In this document: one piece after another, positions 44,793 to 56,016 of the stretch
Numbering within the stretch: position 1 is the first letter of the stretch
Layout: every line of letters begins with the position of its first letter
From: Aricia agestis
Lineage: Eukaryota; Arthropoda; Insecta; Lepidoptera; Lycaenidae
Assembly (NCBI RefSeq): GCF_905147365.1
Contig: NC_056409.1
Location: 7,941,001-8,005,000 of the forward strand
Length of the DNA stretch: 64,000 nt
Reading direction: 5' to 3'
Program-made: the position numbers and the translations under genes
Notes under the pieces: generated by a model
What the model was told of the DNA's origin: nothing
Databases searched by the model: none
The model's input: the letters and a program-made list of their open reading frames with translations, nothing else

Positions 44793-46504
44793 TTCAGTGT
44801 GGGGTTGGGACGGGGGCTGTTTACCCCTCCTCCCCCCTCCCCTCACCCCTGCTCCCCATCAATTTTGGGGTAGGTTTCCGAACCTTTACCTCATCCATTA
44901 TTACCTCTGTCTCGATTTTGGGGGGTACCTCAAAAAGTACGATTTAATTCAATAATCTCCGTGTAATCTTAGCATGCCATCGAATTAGTTACCGTTGTTA
45001 CCGCTAGGAGCGCTGTTTCGTATCCATACATGGTCAATGTTATGTTTATAGTTAAAGCTAACTTAACTTTGAGCACATAAATTGACAGATGACTGTTGCT
45101 GGTCCGACAAGGCTTTAAATGTACGTGGGTGGGGGCGCTGCTGGTAAAGGTGAACTGTCAAAACTGGCGTTTTTGTATGATGACAGCGTTAGTTTCTTTT
45201 TTAGCCACGTCCGTTTAAACTTCTTAAAGCCTTTTCGAGATCTATTTATAGTTATATAAATATGGCGTCCATTTTTGACTTTAACGAAAGATTTGACATT
45301 TTGCATTGTTTTTTTTTAAAGAAGGCAGGTCACTGTAGCCCTGACGTCACTGCGACCCATGAGGATCTATTTTGCATTGTAGTTAAAGTTACAGTTATAG
45401 TTAAAGTAAGTTGGTGCAAGCCTCCCTTATATGGCAGAAGTCAGAACTCAGAACCTATAAAACAATAAGTATTACTGGCTACTGGGTGGGCCCTATATGT
45501 CGATCTCATAATAAATCCTCATTCATGAGCTCATCTATTACGTTATGGTAATTCTTTATTCGTGATAAGTTATGGTAACGTATCAGCTAAGCATGGAGTT
45601 CTCAAGTTCGTTATAATGAAATGCAAAGCTCTTGTCGGGGCGGCTGATTGATTGTGGGTAGGGAGCTCGCTTATCTAATAGATAACAATGAATTATGTAG
45701 AACGGCTGATACGCTAAGTTTTTAATATGTATTAACTAGTTTATGTTTGCACTGTCGTTTGTACTTGCATGTAGTTTTCTATTGTTTTTGTTTAGTAAAT
45801 AGCAACCCTGTATATCCCTATTCGGCTAATACAATATTAATACAGCTACGATCCAGTCGAAACAAACAATCGGCAAATATTCTCCTAAACGCCAAATCTG
45901 GGATCAGATCTTTTGCAACATCACGATTGACAAACCCGTATAAAATTATTGTATTATAAAAGCAGTAGGTCCATTTTAAAAGTCTTCATAGAATTAGTTG
46001 AACAGATTCGCCTTTTTCGATGTACAGTCCAGGACAAAGGCACTTTTCAGCCGGGCTTAAATAAATGTCCTCTATCAATAAAGTGTCAAAAAACGTCCAT
46101 TCACTCGTTCTATTGTAGCGACCACGTTCAGGCCCAGTGGCCTATGGCTTCACAAAAAACGAATAGGATTGGAGTCAAAGAATGCCGAAGTTTCTTGGAC
46201 TCTCTGTGGGCGTAAGATTTCACGCTTGACTGGAATTTCGAGGATTTATGGAATAGGCATGAAATAAAATAGGATTTTGATAGAAATATCCCTCACCCAC
46301 GCTAATCTCGTTTACAAGAGCAACACTTAAAATCGGTTGAGCGTAGGAGTGACCAGGCAAATAGAGGGGATGGTTCAAACAGTGAGCAATTAGTGCAGCT
46401 GTAAAGATTTAAGTTCTATTCAAGAACTAACCCTGACAGTAAACAGATTGCAGCTCTCCCATAAATAGAAATGAAATGAACATTTCTTCGGTGTTTGAGA
46501 ACTA
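44793..46504. other. Gene-free region with unclassified repeats
   Basis: 45,060-45,470 has motifs I associate with dispersed repeats (GTACGTGGGTGGGGGCGCTG, GAAGGCAGGTCACTGTAGCC), plus a repeated ATAGTTAAAG motif (45,049; 45,394). 45,470-46,500 shows nothing I recognise. Confidence 0.4.
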
Positions 46505-46530
46505 TCATTTTTAGAGTTCCGTACCCAAAG

Positions 46531-46672
46531 GGTAGGGGATTGGGCCTCCGGTAAACTCACTCACTCGGCAAAACACAGCGCAAGCGCTGTTTCACGCCGG
46601 TTTTCTGTGAGAACGTGGTATTTATCCGGTCGAGCCGGCCCATTCGTGCCGAAACATGGCTCTCCCACGTAT
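46531..46672 (-). mobile_element. SINE 5' fragment nested in family A repeat
   Basis: Minus strand ACGTGGGAGAGCCATGTTTC ... GGCTCGACCGG ... GCCTCCGGTAAACTC...GATTGGGCCTCC matches only the first ~140 bp of the SINE at 27,263. SINE copies normally lose the 5' end, so a 3'-less copy points to deletion or rearrangement after insertion. Confidence 0.65.
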
Positions 46673-46678
46673 AATAGG

Positions 46679-46738
46679 TGTTGATTATAGCAGCAACAGA
46701 TATACACGATTGTGTATCTGTTGCTGCTATAATCAACA
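46679..46738. repeat. Palindrome in family A repeat
   Basis: TGTTGATTATAGCAGCAACA (46679-) is mirrored at the right end, with a 2-base indel near the centre. Arms are about 27-29 bp. Confidence 0.75.
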
Positions 46739-47006
46739 CATACTAAAAACAAAATAAATTAAATATTTAAGTGGGAGTCCCATACTAAAACATGATTTTT
46801 TTTGCTATTTTTTGCTCGATATCAATAACGGCAATACATAGGCACTTGAAATATTCACGAAATACTCAGTTTTATTTGTACTTTAATAATTTATAATCAA
46901 ATTTAAATAAATAAAGTAATTAAAATTTTCAATGCCTGTTTTTGCTCTATTGTGGTAAGGATACGGAACCCTTCGTGCGCGACTCCAACTCGCACTTGGC
47001 CGATTT

Positions 47007-47346
47007 TTTACATATTGAAATACACTGTAGCTGTTTAGAGGGCGGCCTTCGTAGTTTGTTTAAGTTGCCAGTATCTAACAGACACATCTCAACCAATAAT
47101 GATGATTGATTTAACCCGACCGAATAACGTAGGTCGGCCATCCGTCAATTGGTATGGTACCTACAACTGAAAATGATAACTTTTTTTTAAATGTATTATG
47201 AAATAGGGGCAACTAATCAGCGTTCATACTACAATGAAAACTCCGCGTTACAGATACGCAGTCAGCCGGATAGATAAGATATAACATGCGAGCTTTATAC
47301 TGGATCGATTACAATGTGTATACGCAAAACAACCTTATAATTTATA
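47007..47346. other. Gene-free stretch
   Basis: No supported feature. Confidence 0.4.
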
Positions 47347-47760
47347 TATGTCACCGTACGATTGTAAACACCGCGAGATTGTAATATGACTAAGAGATGG
47401 ATTGTAAACAACCAGTTTTCCGGTGGTTTTAAATTAATTATTTCGTATTAAAAATAACTTCAATTGCCTGAAAATTTAATGTATAATATTGAATAAAATT
47501 TAGAAAATAAGAAATATACTTATATTTAAAGTGCAGTTTGAATTATAAATTAGGTTAATTTTAATAACCGAACATTCACACAGCACTTTAAATATATCTA
47601 AATTTTATTTTATGTTATACATTAAATTTTCAGACATTTGAAGTTATTTTAAATACGAAATAATTAATTTAAATCACCGGAAAACTGGTTGCTTACAATC
47701 CATTACTAAGTCATATTACAATCTCGCGGTGTTTACAATCTAAAATCTTACGGTGACATA
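47347..47760. mobile_element. 414-bp element with ~190-bp inverted arms
   Basis: The left arm TATGTCACCGTACGATTGTA ... ACCGCGAGATTGTAATATGA ... CCAGTTTTCCGGTG is mirrored at the right. The arms stay alike to the AT-rich centre (TTTAAAGTGC / GCACTTTAAA). Several small differences show it is not brand new. No coding capacity; a foldback-type MITE. Confidence 0.8.
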
Positions 47761-49198
47761 CATAATATTATATTATATAATATAGATTATAGACGAACAT
47801 TCAAACCACGCTTAAATTAAGGGCCACTCAAATCACTAAGTAAGTGCCTTTCTTTTGAGAGAAAGTCAAGGAGAGCTTGACTTGAACATTGAATTAAATA
47901 ATTTACTTGGAATTTGCATAGCCTTAAAATAAATCTAAATAATATACTTATTATGTAATTATAACTTAAAAAATGTCACACTATTGTCCAATACGAGACG
48001 AGAGTCGGGACTCAAAACATCACAAAATGTCATTGAAATTTGGATCTCTAAGCTGATTTAAGGAACAAGCATTAAATATTTTATTAAATAGCTGTTAACT
48101 GGAGGTTCAGAAAATAAATATATTATAATATTGTGATTGCCAGCAGGAAACGGAAACATAAAGGTTATCTATCTAGGACTTCTAGAAATGTAACGCCTAC
48201 AACGTACATTTATCACACAAACATACAAAGTATGTCAGAATATGTGATTACTGATTAGTTTTCCCGCTATTTTAACATTAAATTTTTGTACCGAAATTTG
48301 TCTGAAAACTTGGGATGATAATGACTACTGAGTTCTCCTACAATGTGTTATGTACTTATGTCATTATGTGATATCATTTTGAACGGAGTTGTCCTCTCTC
48401 GCCTCGGTCGAAAGATCTTTCTTTGAGGCTCTCAAGCACTACTACAAGTCACACCGTATATGGAAGAAACAACGTTTGCCAGATCAACTGGTTATTTGAT
48501 TAAAGTAAATAATATTTACTAATTTCCTGAAGTAATTACGTAGTTGCTGAGCGCCCGCGGCGTGTACAAAAGTTAATAGTTATGTCAGTTACCATAATTT
48601 TGCCATAATATAGCAGAATATCTACCTGGCTATTACATTTGAAAACGCCTCGGCGGCAGTCGACAGCAGTCGACGGCAGCCGTCGACAGTTTATTACGCT
48701 TGCATTTGTGACGTACCGCGTAAAGGTAAGCGTCCACAGGTCGGTATCGTACGCAACGGATGTCTCGCATCAAACTAGTCTGGTAATCCGTTTCCTGTCA
48801 AACTGCTAAAATGGTATTCTCATGAAATGTCAAGCTAATGACATTGATATTTTGACATTTCACGAGAACGTCATTTTGTGGTATGATAAAAAATAGATGG
48901 AACGAGGACCGAAGCTGCATATAAATATTGATATTGGAACATTTTTGTAGCAAATTGCAACTCATATGCAACCATATAGGCTATATAAATAGGAGAATGG
49001 ACAGATGGGTTGATTTGGAAACGTCACGGGTGTCATGGCTGCTGCCCACACTGGATAAAGGCGACTATAAATTCAGTCGGTCGTGGACTAAACCCACACT
49101 GATGTACGGCGGCCGGCGCACCGGAACTTGTGGTTGATATATCGTTGACTTTAATGCCCTTCGCTCAACTGAAGGAAAACACCCTACTTTTTAAAAAA
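47761..49198. other. Gene-free region with repeat fragments
   Basis: 48,396-48,426 is a family B fragment (GCCTCGGTCGAAAGATCTTTCTTTGAGGC); 48,467-48,495 resembles a mutated Helitron 3' end (AACAACGTTTGCCAGATCAACTGG). 48,650-48,690 is a GTCGAC-rich tandem palindrome. A 15-bp-arm hairpin (CTCATGAAATGTCAA) spans about 48,819-48,865. Confidence 0.45.
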
Positions 49199-49416
49199 CT
49201 AGGTGTCCCGGCAAATGTTGTTTTTCCAAAAAAAAAAAGATTTTCCCTGTTTTCCTGCTTTTCTCTTGAAGTTTTTTCTGATTTTTTTTCTATAGACCTC
49301 ATGGAGCCCAAGACCTTTCTAACGAATGCAAAACCGTGGAAATCGGTTCGTGCGTTCTGGAATCTGCGTCAGGAAGGAAAACCCGACTTATTTACGTACC
49401 CGACGTATATATTAGA
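49199..49416 (-). mobile_element. Non-autonomous Helitron, 218 bp
   Basis: Minus strand A|TCTAATATATACGTCGGGTA ... TTTGCCGGGACACCTAG|T. Same family as 39,193-39,398. A 123-codon plus-strand frame (49,130-49,501) spans it and is chance. Confidence 0.75.
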
Positions 49417-51829
49417 TTGGAATACCTATATAGAATATTTTTTTCAAGCTAAAGCTTTAGTACTTACCTACACCTCTGTAAAATTGGAGGATAGTGGATA
49501 GAAAGGAGGATTAACCGCAGCTTTATTTTAGGATATTCAATCAAAATTTCTTGCTCATTCATGTTCTATTTTCGCCCAGAAAATTTCTAAATTCGGAGGA
49601 AATTTTCTAATGAACGAGCAATGTAACGCTCGGGTTGCCGTAAAATAAATCACCTTTCGAATATAATAGATTTATTTTATTGTCTAACTTCAGAACCCGC
49701 GCGGGTATCCGTTAACGCGCCATTAGTTACCGAATAATGTGCGATGTGAATTATCTCATGGAGCTCCCATACTCGTGATAAGTGGGTTCCAATGAACTCT
49801 AGTCATTGAAAAGTCCGCTCTAAGGTTAAAATGTTAAGTTATATTTTGCATTGACCCTGAACGACTGGCGCGGTCCGGTCGCCGCTCGGCGGTTTGCCAG
49901 ATTTCAGATGTTACTGACCTTTCCCAATCTTATATCTAGTTTTGTCAGCGATTCAGCTCAGCCAATTGTTTTTATTTCAGCTCTTTCCTATGTTTATTGC
50001 GATTCACAAAGTTTACTCCGAAGTCTGAAATATAAGAATTAAATCGCAAATTGCAACGAAAAACGTCATTACCTTTTGCAGCTGATTTATAACTACTTTG
50101 CACTAAATATATTGTTGAAGTGTCGGCTCCGTGAGCACCGAAGTATCTTCCGGCGACAAAATGTTTACGAGGCTGACATTTAGATCAAAAGACCCGGCGG
50201 CCTGTTAACTTATCTTTAGCATTTTTACTTCGCCGCCATAAAATAGTAATTCCTTGGAAATTCAGGTTTCGAGCAATTTGAAAGGACAATTTTATTTGCT
50301 TTTCACAGAAAATTTGAATTTCTTGCAGTCATTAAATTAAAAGTTGTTAAAAGGAAATGGTCATAAAATATTCTGTAGTAATTAAAAGTAAACGCAAACT
50401 ACACTTTAATTTTGCTCACGCTCTTTAAAACTCGGATATTGTAGTTAGGTGATCATTGAAATATCAAAAAATAATTACTCCGGTCTCCGCGTGCTGGTTT
50501 GCCGAGGGTTACATACTGTTGAGTATTTACTGTAGTCACAAGCCGTTAAACCACATCCTTGTTCAGAACAAGGTATTCCTGTGTAATTAAAAAATAACCA
50601 TTCAAATTAACCAGTGCATTTTAGCCTATAAGATTTGTTTCCTGCACTATTTTTTTAATGCTCTGGTGCCGACATATCAGCTATTATTATATTTTATTGT
50701 TCTTTATGTTAGATCGCTTTAGGCTATAAAATATTCGTTCTTCTAGAATAGGAAGAATTTATCAACATGCTGCGGCATAAGAATATTAATCGCGTTGACG
50801 TAGAAACGCCTCGTCAACAAACAAAGCCTCACTCCATCTGATTCAAGACGGTTGGATTCGCTCCAATGGAGACAAAAGGCATTTTATACCCAGTTTTGTT
50901 TATAAAACACTGCTTTAAATTCATTTGAACAGTTTCAAAACACGAAATCCCCTTTCCCTTGTCTTTAAATATAAAGATGAAGTCGTTGTATAGGTTGGTA
51001 CTACTAATATATTATATTATAATATGGTATAGGCAGGTAGTTAGGAGTGCGATTTATTTTTAAATTACTCTTCATTAACAAGGTAAAAGAAACAGACACC
51101 AGTTGCAATAAGATTGTCGAACAATTCCTAGGAATAGCCAAGGTTAAGGCTAGGTGGAAATGGCATAAAAACTGGCTGCAGACACGCCTATTAAATAGTT
51201 AAATGATAAGGACAGTGAATAAGGCCAGTACTGGTTTGTCCATGATACTGGTCCTAGTTTTTCGATACGAACCTGCTGGTGTGTCTGATTTTAATACATT
51301 TTATCGGCAATAAAACTCCATGACTCGAAATTCTTTTTATCGTTCAATTGAGATGATTAAAACATATTATATTTTGATGTTCCGTTTTAATTAATGGTTA
51401 TCATTGAATAATAAGAAACGTTCTTGGCGATAAAAATAAAAAGGTTTGACCGGCATACGACATATTGCCAGATCTCAATGTTATGAAGACTCTATTAGCT
51501 CTACGACTAATAAATATTAGGCACTTATTATCATAATAATTTAAAACGTAACCAGTATTAAATGTAATAGCTTTAGAAAGTCAATAGACTTCTCTAAGAG
51601 ATTCAAGAAGGGTGCCATAAATTTAATTCCGTATCATTATTACAATCCTCTAGATGAAATCAGTTCTGACTTCTGACCTTACAAATGGTGCTGTCAAAGG
51701 AATTCTCAAATTCCCTTCCGACCGTGACGTAAAATAATGCAACGTAATTAATCAGCTCGTATCGTTTATGTAAAACTCGTAATTATCAGCTAATAGCGTC
51801 AGACGTGGAAAATGGAACCATTATTCATG
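49417..51829. other. Mostly unique gene-free region
   Basis: A foldback at about 49,551-49,621 (TTGCTCATTCATG / ATGAACGAGCAA, inner AGAAAATTTC / GGAAATTTTCT) is the only structure. The rest shows no repeat I recognise and no gene. Confidence 0.4.
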
Positions 51830-52170
51830 ACGCCCTTTCTACCTCAGCATTTTGATTTGACCAGGTTACGGAGGCCTTTCGACTTGTAGGACGCATTCAG
51901 CGCGCTCCCTCGTCACACGGCGCCGGGAAGGTACGGCGGGTCAGGCTACGCTGGCTAGATCGGAATTCTTCAGCGCAATCATCGGTCGCGTCTGTCCCTG
52001 CGTTGTTCATGATCCGGAACGCCGTGTGTTCCCATGCCGGCCCGTTTACACTCGTTTACTGGCAGCTGAGTCATAACGAGTAAAATTAGTCATCCAATCG
52101 GTTCTTTGTGCGCTTTGCGTACTCGGAGCTGGAGCGGCGCGCGACGCTTCGTCATGTGTTTACCGAGGTC
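51830..52170. other. GC-richer island, apparently unique
   Basis: The stretch has many CpGs, including CACGGCGCCGGG, GGAGCGGCGCGCGAC and an AP-1-like GCTGAGTCATA (52,065). No open frame, splice pattern or repeat match is convincing. It could be an enhancer, promoter or non-coding exon. Confidence 0.3.
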
Positions 52171-52861
52171 CTTAGCTTGCTACTCTTTGTCTGTTTTTCT
52201 ACTTAATTAACAGTAATGCACGGAAAATTTACTGTCGCAATGTGATATAAATCACGATCTTCATTACACCTACAGATATCCATACTTGTACCATTTTAAT
52301 GCATTTTTATAACGCGTTTATATTTTTTATCTGCAATTATTGCAGTTATAGCTAACTTCTTGACTACGTATTAATTTGCAAACAAGACATCAAGTCTGGC
52401 ATAAATAATTATGTCGTTGCTAATTGTCATCGTTTTAACAATATTAGTAACCTGTTTCTTTCTGAATTCTGAAACCAATTTCAGACCCCTATTGCAAAAG
52501 TGAGCCCTTTTATAATTTTAATCTAACTAAGCACTAAGTCGCTACGACTCTTGTTTTTATCTAAATTGTTTTTGTATTATCATTCTTCACGAAATTTTAT
52601 CTTAACGACGACGACGTGTTACTTGTGCTCATGAATACCAAAAAGATGGTTAAAAAATATGCAATAAACGCTTATAAATAAGTTGAGAATTCTTAAACAT
52701 TTTATAGTTAAAATATTGCTGTACCTACTCTGAATCCCATGACGTAGATTTTCTTGAAACTGTTAAAGTTCCTGAAGCAAACTAATAGAATAGATACTTG
52801 AAAATTTGAAGTATCCTCTTTCTTGGAACTATTTTTAGAATTGATGAAAATTATAATAATA
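52171..52861. other. AT-rich gene-free stretch
   Basis: No supported feature. Confidence 0.4.
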
Positions 52862-53942
52862 AGTTGGGGAAAAAGTCTTTTCGCATTATAGTATGCTTTC
52901 ATATGAACTTGTCATAAAATCTCTTGGGCTATTATACCAATCGTATCTGGCTGATTTTGGTATCATTAAAATTTGGTTTAAGCGTTTTCAATCCGGAAAT
53001 TTTGATATCAAAAATGCACGTCGCTCTGGTCGCCTTGTTACGGACAAAACTGATGCCATTTTTGAAAAAGTGAAGCAAGGCATATTAGTAGTTACGATGT
53101 AGCTGAAGAACCTTTTTAATGAGTGACCACAAAACGGTTTTGGCGCATTTGGAAAAAGCTGGATACACAAAAAAGGTTAATAATTGGGTGCCTCATGAGC
53201 TCACTGAAATAAACCTAATGAACCGTGTACTCATTTGTAATTCTTTATTACAACGTAATGAAACCGAACCATCTTTGAAGAAGCTGATAACTGGTGATGA
53301 AAAGTGGATTACGTACGACAAGAACGTGCGAAAAAGTTCGTGGTGGTCAAAGGCCGGTCAGGCTTCACAGACTGTGGCGAAACCCGGCTTAACTCGCAAC
53401 TAGGTGATACTGTATGTGTGGTGGGATTGAAAGGGCATTATTCATTATGAGCTGTTACCGCCAGGCAGGACCATCTATTCTGAACTGTACTGCGAACAAC
53501 TGATGAGATTAAAGCAAGAAGTTCAGAGAAAGCGGCCGGAATTAATCAACAGAAGGGGTATGGTTTTTCACCATGATAACGCTAGACCTCACACATCTTT
53601 AGCCACTCAGCAAAAATTACGGGAGTTTGGTTGGGAGGAGGGATGCATCCGCCGTATAGTCCTGACCTTGCACGTTCAGTTTTCCACCTGTTTCGGTCGC
53701 TGCAGAATTCCTTAGGCAATGTCAGGTTGACATCACAAGAGGACTGCCAAAACCACTTGTCGCAGTTTTTTCATCAGAAGCTCCAAAATTTTTATAGCAA
53801 TGGGATCATATCCCTACCAACAAGATGGCAAAAAGTTATCGAACAAAATGGCACCTATATACTTAAGTCAATTGTAAATAAACTTTATATAAAAAACCTT
53901 TTGAATTTTTATATAAAATGCGAAGAAACTTTTTCCCCAACC
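52862..53942 (+). mobile_element. Degenerate mariner (Tc1/mariner), 1,081 bp
   Basis: Inverted ends: left AGTTGGGGAAAAAGTCTTTT, right (inverted) GGTTGGGGAAAAAGTTTCTT, each continuing CGCATT. TA flanks both sides (52860-52861 and 53943-53944). A complete mariner is usually about 1.3 kb, so about 200 bp are missing, mainly near the transposase start. Confidence 0.85.
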
Positions 53943-53945
53943 TAA
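52893..53945 (+). pseudogene. Mariner transposase pseudogene
   Basis: Mariner transposase cuts and pastes its own element. In order: WFKRFQSGNFDIKNARRSGR (second helix-turn-helix region), a frame shift near 53,100, HLEKAGYTKKVNNWVPHELT (the WVPHEL box), ITGDEKWITYD with the first catalytic D, a TAG at 53,401, a W-to-stop TGA near 53,428, HHDNARPHTSL with the second D, a frame shift near 53,636, then HPPYSPDLARSVFHLF. In the D,D34D family the third D sits at the end of SPDLAPSD; here that place is V. RWQKVIEQNGTYI marks the C-terminus. The first DNA-binding helices are deleted. It cannot make an active enzyme. Confidence 0.85.
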
Positions 53946-54284
53946 TAATTCACTGTTTTTAGAGAACCGTACAAAAAGCACAGGAATTTTATACTTTGAA
54001 CTCTATTTTGGTAAAATATTGTTTTCATTTCTCCACTATAAAATGGTATACGGATGTTGTTGCCAATTTTTTTGCATTTGGCAAGAGTAAAAAAGGCAAT
54101 GCTAAAGATAAACGTGAATTAATATTTTATGATCTTGTTTACATGGTAGAATAATTATTGTAAGTACTTAGGTGTAATTATAATTTATAACTATTAATAA
54201 TAATTATAAGAACATTGTAAATAAAAAGTAAACTATTTGATTAGATTCAGCTAAACAAGTTTCCTGTCTGTCTGAATTTGAACA
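53946..54284. other. AT-rich gene-free stretch
   Basis: No supported feature. Confidence 0.4.
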
Positions 54285-54640
54285 CATAAATGTTTCACGC
54301 GGCTTCGCCCGCGTAATTTAGGAATTTCACTTTTTCACACATTTTTCTGCAACCGTACATTTTTAGCCTATGTCCCTTCACGTAGTCTATTATTCATGTG
54401 TGCCAAATAACATAAAATTGCTCCAGTGGTTCTTAAGATAATAAGCTATTTCATATAATTTTCCCCGTTTTTTTCACATTTTCCTCTGTTTCTTCGCTCC
54501 AATTGAATTTAGCTTAATATTATAGCCTTCCTCGATAAATGGGCTATCTAATACTGAAATAATTTTTCAAATCGGACCAGTAGTTCCTGACATTAGCGCG
54601 TTCAAACAGACTCTTCAGCTTTATAATATTATAGTATAAT
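54285..54640 (-). mobile_element. Old Helitron-like copy
   Basis: The right end TTCAGCTTTATAATATTATAG, inverted, matches the 5' end of a known family (CTATAATATTATAAAGCTGA). The left end TTTCACGCGGCTTCGCCCGCG is its 3' hairpin. Interior TTTTTCAAATCGGACCAGTAGTTCC also fits. CTAG is lost. Confidence 0.5.
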
Positions 54641-54908
54641 TATTATTAGTATTTTAGTATATATCTAGATACAATCCTAGACCTTATGTTTTGATGACAA
54701 AAGTCGTAGTTCCTTCGAAGTATTTTCAGTATTGAACTACATAATGTTCAAAAGTCGTCAACCCTACATGTTGCTTTAAATAGTTTTAGTGTGTCGTTAA
54801 CAGCATTTATGAAATAACTATAATGTACTGTATTTAAATAGGCCACTGGCTAATGTGGAATGTGAATAGTTACTTATTATATTGAGGCAATGATATTATG
54901 TTTGTCCA
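54641..54908. other. AT-rich spacer
   Basis: No supported feature. Confidence 0.35.
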
Positions 54909-55036
54909 TCTATACATATAAAAATGGATTTTCAATTGTGTTAGTAACGCTAAAACTCGAAAACGGCTGAACGGATTGGTCTAAATTTAGTCTTAAAATA
55001 TTCGTAGTAGTCCAGGGAAGGTTTTAGAGTGACACA
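54909..55036 (+). mobile_element. Helitron, 3'-truncated
   Basis: A|TCTATACATATAAAAATGGA ... CGAAAACGGCTGAACGGATT ... GTGACACAAAGTTTGC matches the 33,071-33,223 family but stops before the terminal hairpin and CTAG. Confidence 0.55.
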
Positions 55037-55454
55037 AAGTTTGCATATAATTTTGATATAACGATGAAACGAAACAAACGAAAAAGGGACTAGAACCATA
55101 GCAGCAGGAGAGTAAAAGAAAAACGAGTTTAAAGGCATCTCGAGATCGCCGCTAAAGGTAAAGGTTAGTCTAGAATGGTTTTAAAAACAATAAAACACGC
55201 ATACAAACTGGTTGTCGGAGTTTGCGAGCGGCGAGAAGTATTTCTCAGCTATGCCAACCACCTTCACTGGTGACCTTGGTTACACAATTTCCTTATTTAT
55301 AATTCAGTTAATGTTTCATTTTGCATTACGCTAAAGGTGCGTTTACACGGTTGCGCAATCCCGGATATTTGTCAACTGTTTCTGAAATTTATGCTGATCA
55401 TACTGTCTTTGTGAAACTCTGTAACGGCTGGAACATTTTACATTTAGATAGTGC
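55037..55454. other. Gene-free stretch
   Basis: No supported feature. Confidence 0.35.
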
Positions 55455-55649
55455 AGTAGCTCTGCCATGAGTTTAAAGCTATAATATTTATCGATACTCG
55501 ATACCGACTACGTAAATATTTAGTATGGCGATTTTAGTTCCACAAGTGACCGCTAGAGGCGCTGTAAAATTTGCCATACTAAAAATTTACGGTAGTCGGT
55601 ATCGAGTATCGAAAAATACTATACCTTTAAACTCATGGGTAGAGCCACA
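55455..55649. mobile_element. 195-bp foldback MITE
   Basis: Arms of about 80 bp: CCATGAGTTTAAAGCTATA ... CGATACTCGATACCGACTAC ... TTTAGTATGGC, mirrored at the right. The centre holds CCGCTAGAGGCGCTG. Several mismatches between arms. Confidence 0.7.
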
Positions 55650-55833
55650 GGACGTTACATGCTCAGATCCAGGACATCACTCCGTATACGGCTGAAGGCA
55701 AACCGCAGGTGGTTTTAGTGGGTAGGAGTCCCACATACTCCCGGGGTGCTTCAGCTTACTGGGGCACACCCCCAACCCGGGGAACACATGATGCGTTTCC
55801 CCTGCCCATAAAAAAAAGGACGTTACATGCTCA
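55649..55833 (+). mobile_element. Truncated retroposon with 17-bp target duplication
   Basis: AGGACGTTACATGCTCA occurs at 55649-55665 and 55817-55833. The 151 bp between end in an A-run. It contains CCGCAGGTGGTTTTAGTGGG and GGGGAACACATGATGCGTTT, matching the tail at 38,130-38,292. This is target-primed insertion of a 5'-truncated non-LTR element, immediately beside the foldback MITE. Confidence 0.8.
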
Positions 55834-55857
55834 CTCCGACCATTGACATATAACTAA

Positions 55858-56016
55858 ACGGCCGTTCCCAATATTTAATCTATCTCTGGTTTGACATGTA
55901 CAACGCAGCTAACATTGAATTGACATAAAATATATGTCTCTAATGTCTAATGTAAGCTATTCCTATCTCTAGTAGGGCAAAACCAGAGATAGATCAAATA
56001 TTGGGAACTGCCGTTA
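55858..56016. mobile_element. 159-bp MITE
   Basis: ACGGCCGTTCCCAATATTTAATCTATC... at the left is mirrored by ...GATAGATCAAATATTGGGAACTGCCGT at the right, continuing into CTCTGGTTT (about 37 bp with two differences). Confidence 0.75.

Larger units (their letters stand above)
46505..47006 (-). repeat. Family A repeat, inverted and disrupted
   Basis: Minus strand opens GGCCAAGTGCGAGTTGGAGT, goes through GAAGGGTTCCGTATCCTTACC and ends CCCTTTGGGTACGGAACTCT. The usual TGTTG..ATAGC.GCAACAG block is doubled into a palindrome (46,679-46,738) and a SINE piece sits next to it, so the GACAGACGG tract is lost. Confidence 0.6.

Noticed and set aside
49440..49490. Minus-strand acceptor and donor giving an 8-base microexon
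   Set aside because: Too short and without any neighbouring exon; likely chance.
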